Assembly (NCBI RefSeq): GCF_012272815.1
Contig: NZ_JAAWWL010000002.1
Location: 712,280 to 776,279, forward strand
Direction of reading: 5' to 3'
Origin: Croceivirga thetidis
GTDB taxonomy: Bacteria; Bacteroidota; Bacteroidia; Flavobacteriales; Flavobacteriaceae
Length of the DNA stretch: 64,000 bases
Below the pieces are notes generated by a model. It had not been told where the DNA came from. It saw nothing but the letters and a program-made list of their open reading frames with translations, and did not search any database. The position numbers and the translations under genes are program-made. This document shows positions 9,626 to 18,568 of the stretch, one piece after another. The first letter of the stretch is position 1. Each line of letters begins with the position of its first letter.

Positions 9626-10831
9626 TTAAAAAAGTCCAAATACTTTGGCAATACTCTTCGCGCCTAAAAATAAAGTCAGCAATAAAATCAGGATGCCAAA
9701 GGTATTTTGAATCATAGAGTTTTTATTCGATGCCATTACACTGGTTTTGTTCACCATCCACAATAATATGAAAGCTATTAAAGGCAATAAGATGCCATTA
9801 GCTACTTGTGCAAATTTTATGACTTCTATTGGTTTGATTTTTAAAGTCAGAAAAAGAACGCCAATAAGAAGAATGCTAACCCATACCATTCGAAAGCGCC
9901 AATCTTTCAAACCTTTGTCCCAACCAAAACAACTTTTGGCAACATAAGCAGCTGCTAAAGGTGCAGTTATTGAAGAGGTAAGGCCTGCAGCGAAAAGACC
10001 AATACCCATAAAATAATTCGCCCATGCACCGAATAGTGGTTCAAGACCTTTCGCCAAATCATCAGCTCCATTAACATCTGTTGTGTCTATGGCAGATGCC
10101 GATATGATTATTGCCATTGAAACGACACCCCCGATGGCAATTGAAATCAAGGTGTCCCATCTGGCTGATTTTAAATGGGAAACTCCATTCCACTTTTCAT
10201 TTACCAATGAAGCGTGTAAAAACAGATTATACGGCACTATGGTCGTACCAACCAAGGCGATTATGGTCAATAGACTTTCTGATGAAATATTTGGAACGAA
10301 GAGTCCATTCAGTAGTTCACTGAAATCTGGTTTTGTCAAGATTGCGGTTACAACAAAAGCGATACTCATCAAAAAAATCAATCCGACAAATACGCGTTCC
10401 AAAAGTTTATAATTGCCAAACCATAGTAATAAAAAGGCTGCTATTCCTATGACCCAAGGAAAAAACAAGACATACGAATTGCCAAAAATGGAAGCTAGGC
10501 CTAAGGTAGCACCACCAATATTACCTGCTTCATAAGCAGCATTACCAACGAGTATTGCCGAAATAATTAGAACTAAGGCGAAAGTCCTTAATCCGCTATT
10601 AGAAACCCCTTCTTTAACCGCATCTGCTAATCCCTTGCCAGTAACCAAGCCTAATCGTGCAGCCATTTCTTGAAGTGACATCGTCGCCAAAACTGAAAAC
10701 AACAATGCCCATAATAAAGAATAACCAAAAGAAACCCCAGCCAGAGTACAGGCTGTAATTGTTCCTGGTCCAATAAAAGCAGCGGCCACTAAAATTCCCG
10801 GGCCTAAATTCTTTAATCTTGAATTTTTCAC
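9626..10831 (-). CDS. NRAMP-like membrane transporter with non-canonical metal site (YcsG-like)
   Basis: A 401-residue integral membrane protein with about 11 hydrophobic segments and NRAMP-family landmarks. In classical NRAMP transporters the metal is held by DPGN in helix 1 and MPHN in helix 6; here these read GPGT (residues 21-24) and VPYN (199-202), so the Asp, first Asn, Met and His are missing while the second Asn is kept. The gene leads the pxpABC operon (2-bp gap), as the NRAMP-like ycsG accompanies ycsF-kipI-kipA in Bacillus subtilis. Inference: it may carry 5-oxoproline or another organic or monovalent substrate rather than Mn/Fe. The start is GTG at 10829-10831; the nearby ATG is out of frame. 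Confidence 0.85.
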   Translation of the reverse strand: MKNSRLKNLGPGILVAAAFIGPGTITACTLAGVSFGYSLLWALLFSVLATMSLQEMAARLGLVTGKGLADAVKEGVSNSGLRTFALVLIISAILVGNAAYEAGNIGGATLGLASIFGNSYVLFFPWVIGIAAFLLLWFGNYKLLERVFVGLIFLMSIAFVVTAILTKPDFSELLNGLFVPNISSESLLTIIALVGTTIVPYNLFLHASLVNEKWNGVSHLKSARWDTLISIAIGGVVSMAIIISASAIDTTDVNGADDLAKGLEPLFGAWANYFMGIGLFAAGLTSSITAPLAAAYVAKSCFGWDKGLKDWRFRMVWVSILLIGVLFLTLKIKPIEVIKFAQVANGILLPLIAFILLWMVNKTSVMASNKNSMIQNTFGILILLLTLFLGAKSIAKVFGLF

Positions 10832-10995
10832 ATCAGAAAAATACGTTTTCTCAACAAGTCATTAACCGTTTATCTAAAAAATTGCATTTCACCTAAAAAT
10901 GAGAGGTCATTCATCGATTCGTTATACGATTTAATAAATGATAAAGTTATAATAGTCCCAAATCTTATTATAAATCAATTAAACTGACCTACTAA

Positions 10996-11442
10996 ATGAA
11001 GTGTAAAGAATGTGGTAGGCCCATAGGCTATTTAGAGCATAGAGAGGCAATGGACTATGTTGGAGTGGAACTCTGCTCTAGGCACTTAAAGCTCATCGAA
11101 AAAATAAAAAACGAAAAGGAAACCCCAAAAGAGGCTTTGCAACTGTATTATGCCTTAAAAGAGAATGGATTAAATCCAATGCTCGAATGGTGGGATGGTT
11201 CGAAATCCGTTGATATCGCAATTTCAAGGGTAAAACTGAATATCGATATTGGAACGGACTACGAATTAATGACCCACAAACAAGCTTTGGAAGATTTAGA
11301 AGAAACCATGCAGTCTTTCAAAAACGGGTTTACCAATATTCGAATTCCCCATATTTTGGTGAAACATTATTTAAGCGATACGGTAAAGTATGTAATTGGA
11401 ATTGTTGATGGACTCAAACTAAACTTAAAAGTTGTCAATTAG
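10996..11442 (+). CDS. Small protein with N-terminal C-x2-C/C-x2-H zinc-binding motif and unidentified domain
   Basis: The 148-residue protein has a likely zinc knuckle: C3-x2-C6 and C27-x2-H30. After a helical linker (about 31-58), residues 60-120 contain a beta-rich stretch with D73 and D84 (SVDIAISRVKLNIDIG) followed by a helix and the segment TNIRIPHILV. The order acidic residue, strand, Lys, hydrophobic strand, acid recalls the core of PD-(D/E)XK nucleases such as the DUF559 group, but the usual ExK is not clean, so this is only a suggestion. No signal peptide. It stands alone between divergent nramp and a terminator at 11513. I do not recognise a named family with confidence. Confidence 0.7.
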   Translation: MKCKECGRPIGYLEHREAMDYVGVELCSRHLKLIEKIKNEKETPKEALQLYYALKENGLNPMLEWWDGSKSVDIAISRVKLNIDIGTDYELMTHKQALEDLEETMQSFKNGFTNIRIPHILVKHYLSDTVKYVIGIVDGLKLNLKVVN

Positions 11443-11512
11443 ACCTAATAACTAAAGTTAATAAAGCCAAAGGGTCAATTAACTAAGTACTATCCGATTC
11501 AAAAAAGACTAA

Positions 11513-11550
11513 AAGATTTCGAATGCAACAGGCTTTCGGAATCTTTTTTT
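11513..11550 (+). terminator. Intrinsic terminator after the zinc-finger gene
   Basis: Arms AAGATTTCGAA (11513-11523) and TTCGGAATCTT (11535-11545) pair with one G-U wobble around an 11-base loop, and the right arm runs into seven T residues (11544-11550). It is 70 bp after the stop at 11442 and ahead of the next start at 11615. Confidence 0.75.
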
Positions 11551-11614
11551 ATTTGCATTACCCAATACTTAAATTCTTCTTGTAATTTACAGGGAATCTC
11601 TAAACACCTGGTAA

Positions 11615-12733
11615 ATGAATTACATCGATAGAAGAAAATGGTTAAAAACCGCTGGATTGGGAAGCGGATTTACCCTTCTCAGTGGGGTAAGTACCATAAG
11701 TGCCGCAACCAACCAAATAGTAACCGAAAAAACAGAGGGTTCCATTGCCAAATTGAATTCTAACGAAAATCCTTTTGGTCCTTCAAAACGTGTTCGTACA
11801 GCTATTAGTGAAGCTTTTGATAAGGCTTGTCGTTATCCATCATTCGTTTTTAGACCATTTTTAGAGCAAATTGCGGAAGCAGAAGGAGTAACTACCGACC
11901 ACATTGTTATTACAGGAGGGTCTACCGAGGGACTAAAAGCAACAGGCTTGACCTACGGTATTGACCAAGGTGAAATTATAGCTGCCGACCCAACGTTTCA
12001 GGCAATGCTTCGCTATGCCGAAGGATTCGGGTCGTACGTACACAGAGTTCCTGTCGATGAAAATATGGGTCATGATTTAAACGCGATGGCCCAGAGAATC
12101 AATAATAAAACCCGATTGATTTTTATATGCAATCCCAACAACCCAACCGGCACCTTAATTGACAAAAGCACCTTGAGTGATTTTTGCAGTTCAATCAGTA
12201 AAAAAGCAGTAGTATTCAGCGATGAGGCCTATTACGACTTTATAATTGAACCTAACTACCCTAGCATGGTAAGTTTGGTTAAGGAGGGGATGAATGTTAT
12301 CGTTTCTAAAACCTTTTCAAAAGTTTACGGGCTGGCTGGCATGCGCCTGGGCTATTTGATTGCTCGACCAGACATTGCGGCTAGATTGCGCCGTAACATT
12401 ATGGCAATGACAAATGTTTTGGCTATTGAGGCAGCGAAGGAGGCCTTAAAGGATGATGAATTTTACAAATTCAGTTTACAAAAGAATACAGAAGCTAAAA
12501 ATTCAATTTACCGTACTCTCGACGATTTAAATCTACAATATGTAAAATCACATACCAATTTCGTCTTTTTTAAATCTGGTAAACACATCTCTGATTTAAT
12601 ACCCGCAATGCAAAAAGAAGGGGTTATTGTAGGTAGACCTTTCCCACCCTTTTATGACTGGTGTCGTATAAGTACAGGTACAATGGAAAATATGAAACAA
12701 TTCGATTTGGCCCTCAAGAAAGTATTGGGTTAA
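11615..12733 (+). CDS. HisC-like PLP aminotransferase with a Tat signal peptide
   Basis: The first 30 residues form a twin-arginine signal: R6-R7-K8-W9-L10 followed by a hydrophobic stretch (AGLGSGFTLLSGVSTISAA). The mature part is a class I/II (fold type I) aminotransferase closest in pattern to histidinol-phosphate aminotransferase: NSNENPFGPS for substrate contacts, CNPNNPTG, SDEAYYDF with the PLP-pyridine Asp, the Schiff-base lysine K236 in TFSKVYGLAG, and a C-terminal RISTGT. HisC normally works in the cytosol, so an exported version suggests a periplasmic amino-acid or amino-sugar substrate; PLP enzymes fold with cofactor before export, which fits Tat. There are no his genes nearby. Length 372 residues is normal. 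Confidence 0.88.
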   Translation: MNYIDRRKWLKTAGLGSGFTLLSGVSTISAATNQIVTEKTEGSIAKLNSNENPFGPSKRVRTAISEAFDKACRYPSFVFRPFLEQIAEAEGVTTDHIVITGGSTEGLKATGLTYGIDQGEIIAADPTFQAMLRYAEGFGSYVHRVPVDENMGHDLNAMAQRINNKTRLIFICNPNNPTGTLIDKSTLSDFCSSISKKAVVFSDEAYYDFIIEPNYPSMVSLVKEGMNVIVSKTFSKVYGLAGMRLGYLIARPDIAARLRRNIMAMTNVLAIEAAKEALKDDEFYKFSLQKNTEAKNSIYRTLDDLNLQYVKSHTNFVFFKSGKHISDLIPAMQKEGVIVGRPFPPFYDWCRISTGTMENMKQFDLALKKVLG

Positions 12734-12850
12734 CCAAATTAGACTCTCAAAAAATGACGCCAATTATTACTCCCAAATCCTAAATACTTTTAGTAATCGC
12801 TTCAAAATTCTTTTCTTAGTATCTTCAAAGATGAAAAAGGAAATTTAGGA

Positions 12851-15022
12851 ATGGATAAAAACAAGGCCCGGGTCAAAAAGTGGCTAAAAGTATTTCAATA
12901 CTTGGCTGGGTATTTGGTGGCAGCATGGACCTTTTTACAGTTTGTTGAGTGGATTCTTGACCGCTACAACATTTCCCCTTATTGGGTCGATATCTTTTTA
13001 TGGTTCTTTGTGGGCATAATTCCTTCCCTTTTAATTTACCTGTATCATCAAGACAGAATCAACCAAAGAATCTTAAAACTCAGGGAAAAAATAATTTTCC
13101 CATTAAATCTTGTATTGGTCTTTATAGGACTATATTTCGGTTTTGGTACCTCTGATTTAGGAGCAACGACTAAAGAAGTGTCCTATTTAGATGCAATGGG
13201 TGAATTAAATGAAACTACTGTTACCAAAGAAGAGTTTCGTACACAATTACCGATTTTCAATTTCACCAATTTGACCGATGATGAGGAGTTGAATTGGATG
13301 GGTGAAGGCATCGCTGAACTCCTCTTTTATGATTTATTGCAAGACAAGAATATAACACCCGATCAAAATTGGGCAGAGAATACGACGGATAAGGTGATGG
13401 AATCGAGTTTTATCTCGGACATTTACGTAGATGGAGAGTTCGAAAAGAAAGATGGTAAATTCAGTATTACATCTTCCATTCGATCCAGTAAAAATGGAGC
13501 TGTCATTAATTCAAAAACATTTGAAGGTGACGATTTTTTAGACTTGGTTGATGAAATCAGTCACTTTATAAAAATATCCGTTGATATACCGGAAACCAAC
13601 AAACTTCAATACATTGATTTGGGCATTAAAGAGTTCGTAAGTACTTCGGTGCCAGCAATCAAAAATTTTGTTCGAGGTAACTATGAAGAAGCTACCGCCC
13701 TAGATAGCACATTTGCACTAGCCTATCTTAGAAGTTCTAGAAGGGATATTACCTACAGTAAAGGAAAAATTGATGAACAGGCTCTTGCAGAAAAAGCATA
13801 TCGTTATCGGGAGCGATTACCGTACGACATGCAAATGGAAGCAATGGCCAACAGATATTTGGCATACGATAAATTCGATGAGGCCAAAGAGTTGGTTGAG
13901 ATGCAATTGGAGATTTCACCTCAAAATCGCTTTTTGAACAATCTACTCTATGGTATTCATGGCGAAACAAAAGATATAGAAGCTTACTTTGATACCGCAC
14001 AAAAACGTTTTGAAGCTTCCAAAAGCATGTATAACATTGAGAATATGGCAGATGCTTCTTTGGTAGTTGGAGAGTATGACCGTTACATCCAAATGGTAGA
14101 TTTCTATTCAAAACTAAACCCACGTAACAACTTTATTTTCCCATATAAACTGGTACCAGAGCTGCTTAAGAAAGATGCTGAAGCAGCAAAAGAAACCCTT
14201 AAAAAAACCAAGCTATTACATCCGGGCCAAGACAATATCAATGCTGCATTTGATGCTGCAGTTACTTTTTTAGAAAAAGAAGAAACTGTTGATTTAAATT
14301 ATTTTGAAGGTATCTATAGGTCACAGCTCAGCGAAGCTTTGGTAAAATTTTGGATAGTTGAAGACCGATTATTATACCATTATTCCAACCAAACGATTGA
14401 AACAACCATGCCTACGGGTAAAACCTCATTGGTCGTTGGCATGCCTAATGGATTCACTGGAGAGTATGAATTCTATTCAGATAAGAATGGGATAGCCTAC
14501 GGAGCAAAGGTCACTGAGAATTATTACAATGGAGGAACTAATGTTTATTGGATTTGGAAATTAGATGATTCGATACGCAAGGCAGAGGAACATCTACTCA
14601 ATGAGGACTACGACAAGGCCGAAGTCGCTTACCAAGAAGCTATTACCAAGAATCCAAACCACTTCTATTTGAAAAATACACTTCAGCATATTCAATATGT
14701 AAAATCAATAGACTCACTCGATTTGCAAAAGCAGTTCAACGATGTGGTTGGTTTATACTCCAAAGAAGGTGTAGAGAATACAAGAAAATTATTTGTCAAA
14801 GATGGCAAGCTCATGTACAAAAGAGAGGGAATTCCCAGTAAACAGTTGTTACCAATATCTAGGAACAGGTACATGAACTTGAATTCCCTAAGGCTGCATT
14901 TTGAATTTGATTATGAAGATGATGAGGCAGTAGCGAGTTATTCACTGCTCTATGATGCCGAAACCGATAAATGGGAAAATTACGGACCGGAATTGAATTA
15001 CCTGTATAAGGAAAAGAAGTAA
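12851..15022 (+). CDS. Membrane-anchored TPR protein, divergent member of the TolB/TPR family
   Basis: The 723-residue protein has three hydrophobic segments at the N-terminus (about 15-35, 42-63 and 78-97), then a predicted soluble region. Residues near 130-160 (NLTDDEELNWMGEGIAELLF) correspond to the SPEKENDYMADGLTDQILDE element of the two TPR proteins at 16.3-20.8 kb, so the three appear to be distant paralogues. The middle part (about 255-480) is helical with TPR-like spacing, and YDKAEVAYQEAITKNPN (about 580-596) is one clear TPR. The last 100 residues are beta-rich. It is a single-gene unit ending in a bidirectional terminator at 15022. Role unknown; protein interaction or sensing is the usual guess for this architecture. 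Confidence 0.8.
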   Translation: MDKNKARVKKWLKVFQYLAGYLVAAWTFLQFVEWILDRYNISPYWVDIFLWFFVGIIPSLLIYLYHQDRINQRILKLREKIIFPLNLVLVFIGLYFGFGTSDLGATTKEVSYLDAMGELNETTVTKEEFRTQLPIFNFTNLTDDEELNWMGEGIAELLFYDLLQDKNITPDQNWAENTTDKVMESSFISDIYVDGEFEKKDGKFSITSSIRSSKNGAVINSKTFEGDDFLDLVDEISHFIKISVDIPETNKLQYIDLGIKEFVSTSVPAIKNFVRGNYEEATALDSTFALAYLRSSRRDITYSKGKIDEQALAEKAYRYRERLPYDMQMEAMANRYLAYDKFDEAKELVEMQLEISPQNRFLNNLLYGIHGETKDIEAYFDTAQKRFEASKSMYNIENMADASLVVGEYDRYIQMVDFYSKLNPRNNFIFPYKLVPELLKKDAEAAKETLKKTKLLHPGQDNINAAFDAAVTFLEKEETVDLNYFEGIYRSQLSEALVKFWIVEDRLLYHYSNQTIETTMPTGKTSLVVGMPNGFTGEYEFYSDKNGIAYGAKVTENYYNGGTNVYWIWKLDDSIRKAEEHLLNEDYDKAEVAYQEAITKNPNHFYLKNTLQHIQYVKSIDSLDLQKQFNDVVGLYSKEGVENTRKLFVKDGKLMYKREGIPSKQLLPISRNRYMNLNSLRLHFEFDYEDDEAVASYSLLYDAETDKWENYGPELNYLYKEKK

Positions 15023-15053
15023 AAAAGCAGCCCTTTTTAGGTGACTGCTTTTT
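15022..15053. terminator. Bidirectional intrinsic terminator between convergent genes
   Basis: Perfect 9-bp arms AAAAAGCAG (15022-15030) and CTGCTTTTT (15045-15053) around a 14-base loop. The A-run on the left and T-run on the right let it act for the TPR gene on the plus strand and the SRPBCC gene on the minus strand. Confidence 0.8.
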
Positions 15054-15086
15054 GAAATATTTCCTTAAGACCTATTGGTAAAACGA

Positions 15087-15590
15087 CTATTTACCCGTTC
15101 CTTGATTTCTGCTTTCCAAGTATTTCTTAAAATTTGTAATTCTATTTGAAAGTAGTTGTGCGTAATCAGCACCTTTGTATTTCTCAAAGGTTTTTTTAGA
15201 AATGCCCTTGTACCAGACTGTTTCTGTATACTGCAAAGGTTCTCCGGGCACTAGTCCTCGTTTGATGTAAATATTTCCTGAAGACAATTTGTAACGTAAA
15301 GTATACGATTCATTTTCAACAATATCGACTATCTCAACATCAAATAACTGACCGTCGGACATAATAGCCTGACAGCTCTGATTCTTTTTCAATTCTTCTG
15401 GACACCTAACATCGATTATTTTTTCGTCCCAGTACTTAAAGGTGTCAAAATCGGTAATAACATTCCAGACATTTTCTTGGGTGTCGGAGAGTTCAATACT
15501 ATTCGAAAATTTCTTTTCTGATTTTGCATTTTGGCTAAATGCGAACGATGTGCTTAAAAGCATCATCAAGATTGGCATAAATTTTTTCAT
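15087..15590 (-). CDS. Exported SRPBCC (polyketide cyclase-like) protein
   Basis: The 167-residue protein starts with a signal peptide (MKKFMPILMMLLSTSFAFSQ, cleavage after about residue 20). The rest has the SRPBCC/START-like helix-grip pattern: SIELSDTQENVWNVITDFDTFKYW followed by alternating beta strands (DVEIVDIVENESYTLRYKL, TETVWYKG) and a C-terminal helix ending NFKKYLES. These proteins bind hydrophobic ligands, but no catalytic residues can be assigned. It is downstream of the Crp/Fnr gene with a palindrome in between and may be regulated by it. Confidence 0.75.
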   Translation of the reverse strand: MKKFMPILMMLLSTSFAFSQNAKSEKKFSNSIELSDTQENVWNVITDFDTFKYWDEKIIDVRCPEELKKNQSCQAIMSDGQLFDVEIVDIVENESYTLRYKLSSGNIYIKRGLVPGEPLQYTETVWYKGISKKTFEKYKGADYAQLLSNRITNFKKYLESRNQGTGK

Positions 15591-15645
15591 GATTGAAGTT
15601 TTTGTGATTTACATACTTCAAAATTCAATCATGGAGGAAAAAGAA

Positions 15646-15665
15646 AGTGTGTCATTTGACACACT
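15646..15665. promoter_or_regulatory. 20-bp palindrome between the Crp/Fnr gene and the SRPBCC gene
   Basis: AGTGTGTCA-TT-TGACACACT, arms of nine bases with a two-base centre, 56 bp upstream of the SRPBCC start at 15590 and 20 bp after the crp-like stop. The half-site TGTCA resembles Crp/Fnr-type operator halves, so it could be bound by the neighbouring regulator. On the minus strand it is followed by TTCTTTTT, so a terminator for the regulator gene is a real alternative. Confidence 0.55.
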
Positions 15666-15684
15666 AAGAAAACTTTAAGAAAAT

Positions 15685-16260
15685 CTAGGCCGCCGTTAAT
15701 TTACGCCGAATTCGGTGTAGTGTTTCCCGAGAGGTGCCAATATAAGAGGCAATAATACCCACAGGTACTTCCTGTACCATTTCCGGATAGTTTTGCACCA
15801 AATCAACATATCGTTCTTCTACGGACATTTTAGAAATGTTATTGGCCTCAACGACTTTAGAGGATAAGATTTGTTCGGTAATGGTCTGAATAAAATTAGA
15901 CAGCTCCTGGTTCTTTTCCTTTATGGCCATAAAGTCGGCCCTAGTCATTTCACAATAGCGTACATCGGTAAGTGCTTGGCACTCATTTAGTGTCTGCATT
16001 TGATGAAAAAAACTTTCCAATACAGTCCAGCAATAGTTGGGGCTGACAACTTTTAAGGTAACTCGTTCTCCTAAATCATTGTAAGTGAAATAATGGAGGT
16101 AGCCCCTTTCAAAAAAATAAATGCTATCCACTTTTTGATGGGCATGAATCAGTTTATCACCTTTTTTTAAGGTCTTAACTTCGCAATGGCTTAGCAGAAA
16201 ATCCATATTTGCTTCGGAGAGCTTACCAAACCCATTAAAATATTCCCGCATCATTTGCAT
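15685..16260 (-). CDS. Crp/Fnr family transcriptional regulator
   Basis: The 191-residue protein has an N-terminal cyclic-nucleotide-binding-type beta roll (about 10-125, with KGDKLIHAHQKVDSIYFFERGYL) and a C-terminal winged helix with the recognition segment VGIIASYIGTSRETLHRIRR (about residues 167-186). The cAMP-binding Arg/Glu pair of E. coli Crp is not evident, and there is no four-Cys cluster motif of Fnr, so the ligand is unknown; many flavobacterial members are like this. The start may be at any of three close ATGs (residues 1, 3 or 4). A TAACTTTA -7-like element sits just upstream (16265-16272), favouring the innermost ATG. Confidence 0.9.
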   Translation of the reverse strand: MQMMREYFNGFGKLSEANMDFLLSHCEVKTLKKGDKLIHAHQKVDSIYFFERGYLHYFTYNDLGERVTLKVVSPNYCWTVLESFFHQMQTLNECQALTDVRYCEMTRADFMAIKEKNQELSNFIQTITEQILSSKVVEANNISKMSVEERYVDLVQNYPEMVQEVPVGIIASYIGTSRETLHRIRRKLTAA

Positions 16261-16327
16261 ACCGTAAAGTTAGGAGATTTGGTGCGAAGTGTTTGTTAAA
16301 TAGTCCTATCTAATCCGAAAATGATTC

Positions 16328-18562
16328 TTAATTAAGTCCTAATTCTACATCCCACGATTCATTCCAATCCCCTTCTTTCTTTAGATAGTCTATCACTTCT
16401 GCTCGCATTCGATGTGTTTCGGCCTCTATCCTTTTAAATAGTTCTTGATAGTCTGGGTCGTCTTCGTAACGCTGATAGCCACCTGATTTCATATTTCCGA
16501 ACCAAGCTTGCCGATTCTTTTTGATGAAAAAAACTTCATCTAGATATGTAATGAACTTTTCTTTTTGATCGGACAAGTAATAGCAATCCAACAACAATTG
16601 GTCACGATAACCATTCGATACAGGGTCATTATCTATGATATTTTGGTTATGGCTACATAGTTTAGTAGCATAACTATCGGCCTTATCCTTTTGATTGTCC
16701 AACCTTAAATATTCAATGTACTCCACCAACAATTCATTATACGGATAAACTATTGGCTTTTCAAAAACCGAACCGTTCGCAACATCAGGAAAGCCATTCT
16801 CAAAAATTCCTAAAGCAGCTTTTACATCACCATCGAGTAATTCTAAATATGCTAACTCCAATATTTCATCTTCAGGTTCCAATTGCCCTTCATCAATCAA
16901 GTATTGCAACAATTCCCGTATTCTTTCTTCGTTTTTTTTGAAATAATGGAAGTACAATACATCGTAGTAAATAGCATCAGTTTCGGAATACCGCATTTGT
17001 ATGGTGTTGGCATATTTTTCAGCCAGTGGCCAAATATCCAAATCCAAGGCACCTAACATATTATGGTTTAATTTGGCTCTATTGGTGGGGTCTTTTTTCA
17101 GATTCTCATGCCTTAACCTAAACGAACCAACCAAGTCTCCATAGGGTTCTTTAACAAGAATCAGCGCTTTTAAAAGAGATCCAGGCTTGTTCACCGTGTC
17201 ATTTCTTATCATCTTGTCTAGTAAAGCCATTGCCCTTTCAGGTTGGTTCATGTTTTGATAAAGCTTTGAAGCAAATTGACTAGTATAAAAATTATTCAAA
17301 GGATCTAATTCCACAGTCTTTTCGAGTTGCTCGTAGGCAAGTTTGAATTGCTTGGCATTTTGCAATTGTAAATACAACGAATAATGGGCATCAGCAAAAT
17401 TGGGCTTTAGCTCAATAGCTTTTCTTAAATCTCGAATATTTGCTGCTGTGTCCCTAGCAACATTTTTGTTTACCACCCTATTCCTGTAGTTGACATTAGC
17501 TCTTAAAACCTCTGGTTTTTCTGGAGCCAATTCCAAAGCTTTTTCCATATGGTACTTTGACTTTTCATCCCTGGTTTTTTTATCTAAACTGCCATAAAAA
17601 TGCCATTGTAAATATAAAAATGCCAACTCGGCATGGGCTTCAGCGAAGTTTGGTTCCAATTGTAGTGCTTGCTCGAGTAATTCAACTCCTTTTCTAATTG
17701 AAGTGTCATCTCGCAATTGTGAGAATTCGCGAGACTTTAAATACAATTTATAGGCTTCGGAGTTTTCCGTTAATCTACTTGCTAAGGCCTCTTGATCTTT
17801 TGGTAATAACCGTACTTTTAATTCATTGGCTACCTTTCTCGAAATGCTTTCTTGAATATCAAAAACTTCATCAAAATTTTCATCATAGGTATTCGACCAT
17901 AAGTGATAACCATTTGCCGCATTAATTAACTGGGCTGTGATGCGTACTCTTCCCCTATGGTAGCGAACACTACCCTCTAATATGTAATTTACTTCCAGTT
18001 GCTCAGCAATGTATCGTATATCTTGATTTTTGTTCTTAAACGCGAATGATGAGGTTCGAGCAGGTACTTTAAGACCACTTATATTAGCCAATTCATCTAA
18101 AATCTGTTCGGTAAGTCCATCAGCCATATATTCATTTTCCTTGTCAGGACTAAAATTTGCGAATGGAAGTACAGCAATACTGGCTGTTGACTTGTCTTGA
18201 AATAAAGTTTTACCCCTAAAGAAAAAGCGATCGACCAACAAAAGGCTCACTAAAAGTGCAAGGATTACAATAATACCCTTATTAAGTTTAGTACCGATTT
18301 TTTTGCCATCTTCTTCTGATCGTTTCGATTCTTTGGTCAATTTGAACCCATTAGGAGTCAACTCATACAACCAAGCCAATATTAAGGCTATCGGAAACCC
18401 TACAATAAGAATCTTAGTAATCGTAGCAGGAACAGCCTCCGGTAGGTTTAAATTCGGTGCAATAGTATTGGCTATCTGTATTAGCAACCAAGAAGTAATG
18501 GCATAGGCAGTGGCAGCCTTATAGACGTTTCGGCGTTTTAATTCTTCGAAAAAATTGTTCAT
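16328..18562 (-). CDS. TPR membrane protein with TolB/FlgO-like domain (paralogue 1)
   Basis: A 744-residue protein starting MNNFFEELKRRNVYKAATAY; I use the ATG at 18562 rather than the TTG two codons earlier. Residues about 14-35, 43-64 and 92-110 are hydrophobic, followed by the conserved SIAVLPFANFSPDKENEYMA and DGLTEQILDELANI segment (about 130-160), the TolB-like region seen in adenylate-cyclase-associated TPR proteins, and then many TPR units (KLYLKSREFSQLRD onward, about 270-640). The start is 6 bp after the stop of its paralogue, so the two are co-translated. There is no kinase or cyclase domain. Likely a membrane scaffold or sensor; ligand unknown. Confidence 0.85.
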   Translation of the reverse strand: MNNFFEELKRRNVYKAATAYAITSWLLIQIANTIAPNLNLPEAVPATITKILIVGFPIALILAWLYELTPNGFKLTKESKRSEEDGKKIGTKLNKGIIVILALLVSLLLVDRFFFRGKTLFQDKSTASIAVLPFANFSPDKENEYMADGLTEQILDELANISGLKVPARTSSFAFKNKNQDIRYIAEQLEVNYILEGSVRYHRGRVRITAQLINAANGYHLWSNTYDENFDEVFDIQESISRKVANELKVRLLPKDQEALASRLTENSEAYKLYLKSREFSQLRDDTSIRKGVELLEQALQLEPNFAEAHAELAFLYLQWHFYGSLDKKTRDEKSKYHMEKALELAPEKPEVLRANVNYRNRVVNKNVARDTAANIRDLRKAIELKPNFADAHYSLYLQLQNAKQFKLAYEQLEKTVELDPLNNFYTSQFASKLYQNMNQPERAMALLDKMIRNDTVNKPGSLLKALILVKEPYGDLVGSFRLRHENLKKDPTNRAKLNHNMLGALDLDIWPLAEKYANTIQMRYSETDAIYYDVLYFHYFKKNEERIRELLQYLIDEGQLEPEDEILELAYLELLDGDVKAALGIFENGFPDVANGSVFEKPIVYPYNELLVEYIEYLRLDNQKDKADSYATKLCSHNQNIIDNDPVSNGYRDQLLLDCYYLSDQKEKFITYLDEVFFIKKNRQAWFGNMKSGGYQRYEDDPDYQELFKRIEAETHRMRAEVIDYLKKEGDWNESWDVELGLN

Positions 18563-18568
18563 TTTCAA

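Noticed and set aside
10947-10973. Inverted repeat TTATAATA / TATTATAA upstream of the zinc-finger gene
   Set aside because: Eight A/T-only bases per arm with an 11-base spacer are easily chance in such DNA; not kept as a site.
18563-18568. TTG start two codons before the ATG of TPR paralogue 1
   Set aside because: The ATG at 18562 leaves a normal 6-bp gap to the previous stop and fits the family N-terminus; no reason to use TTG.
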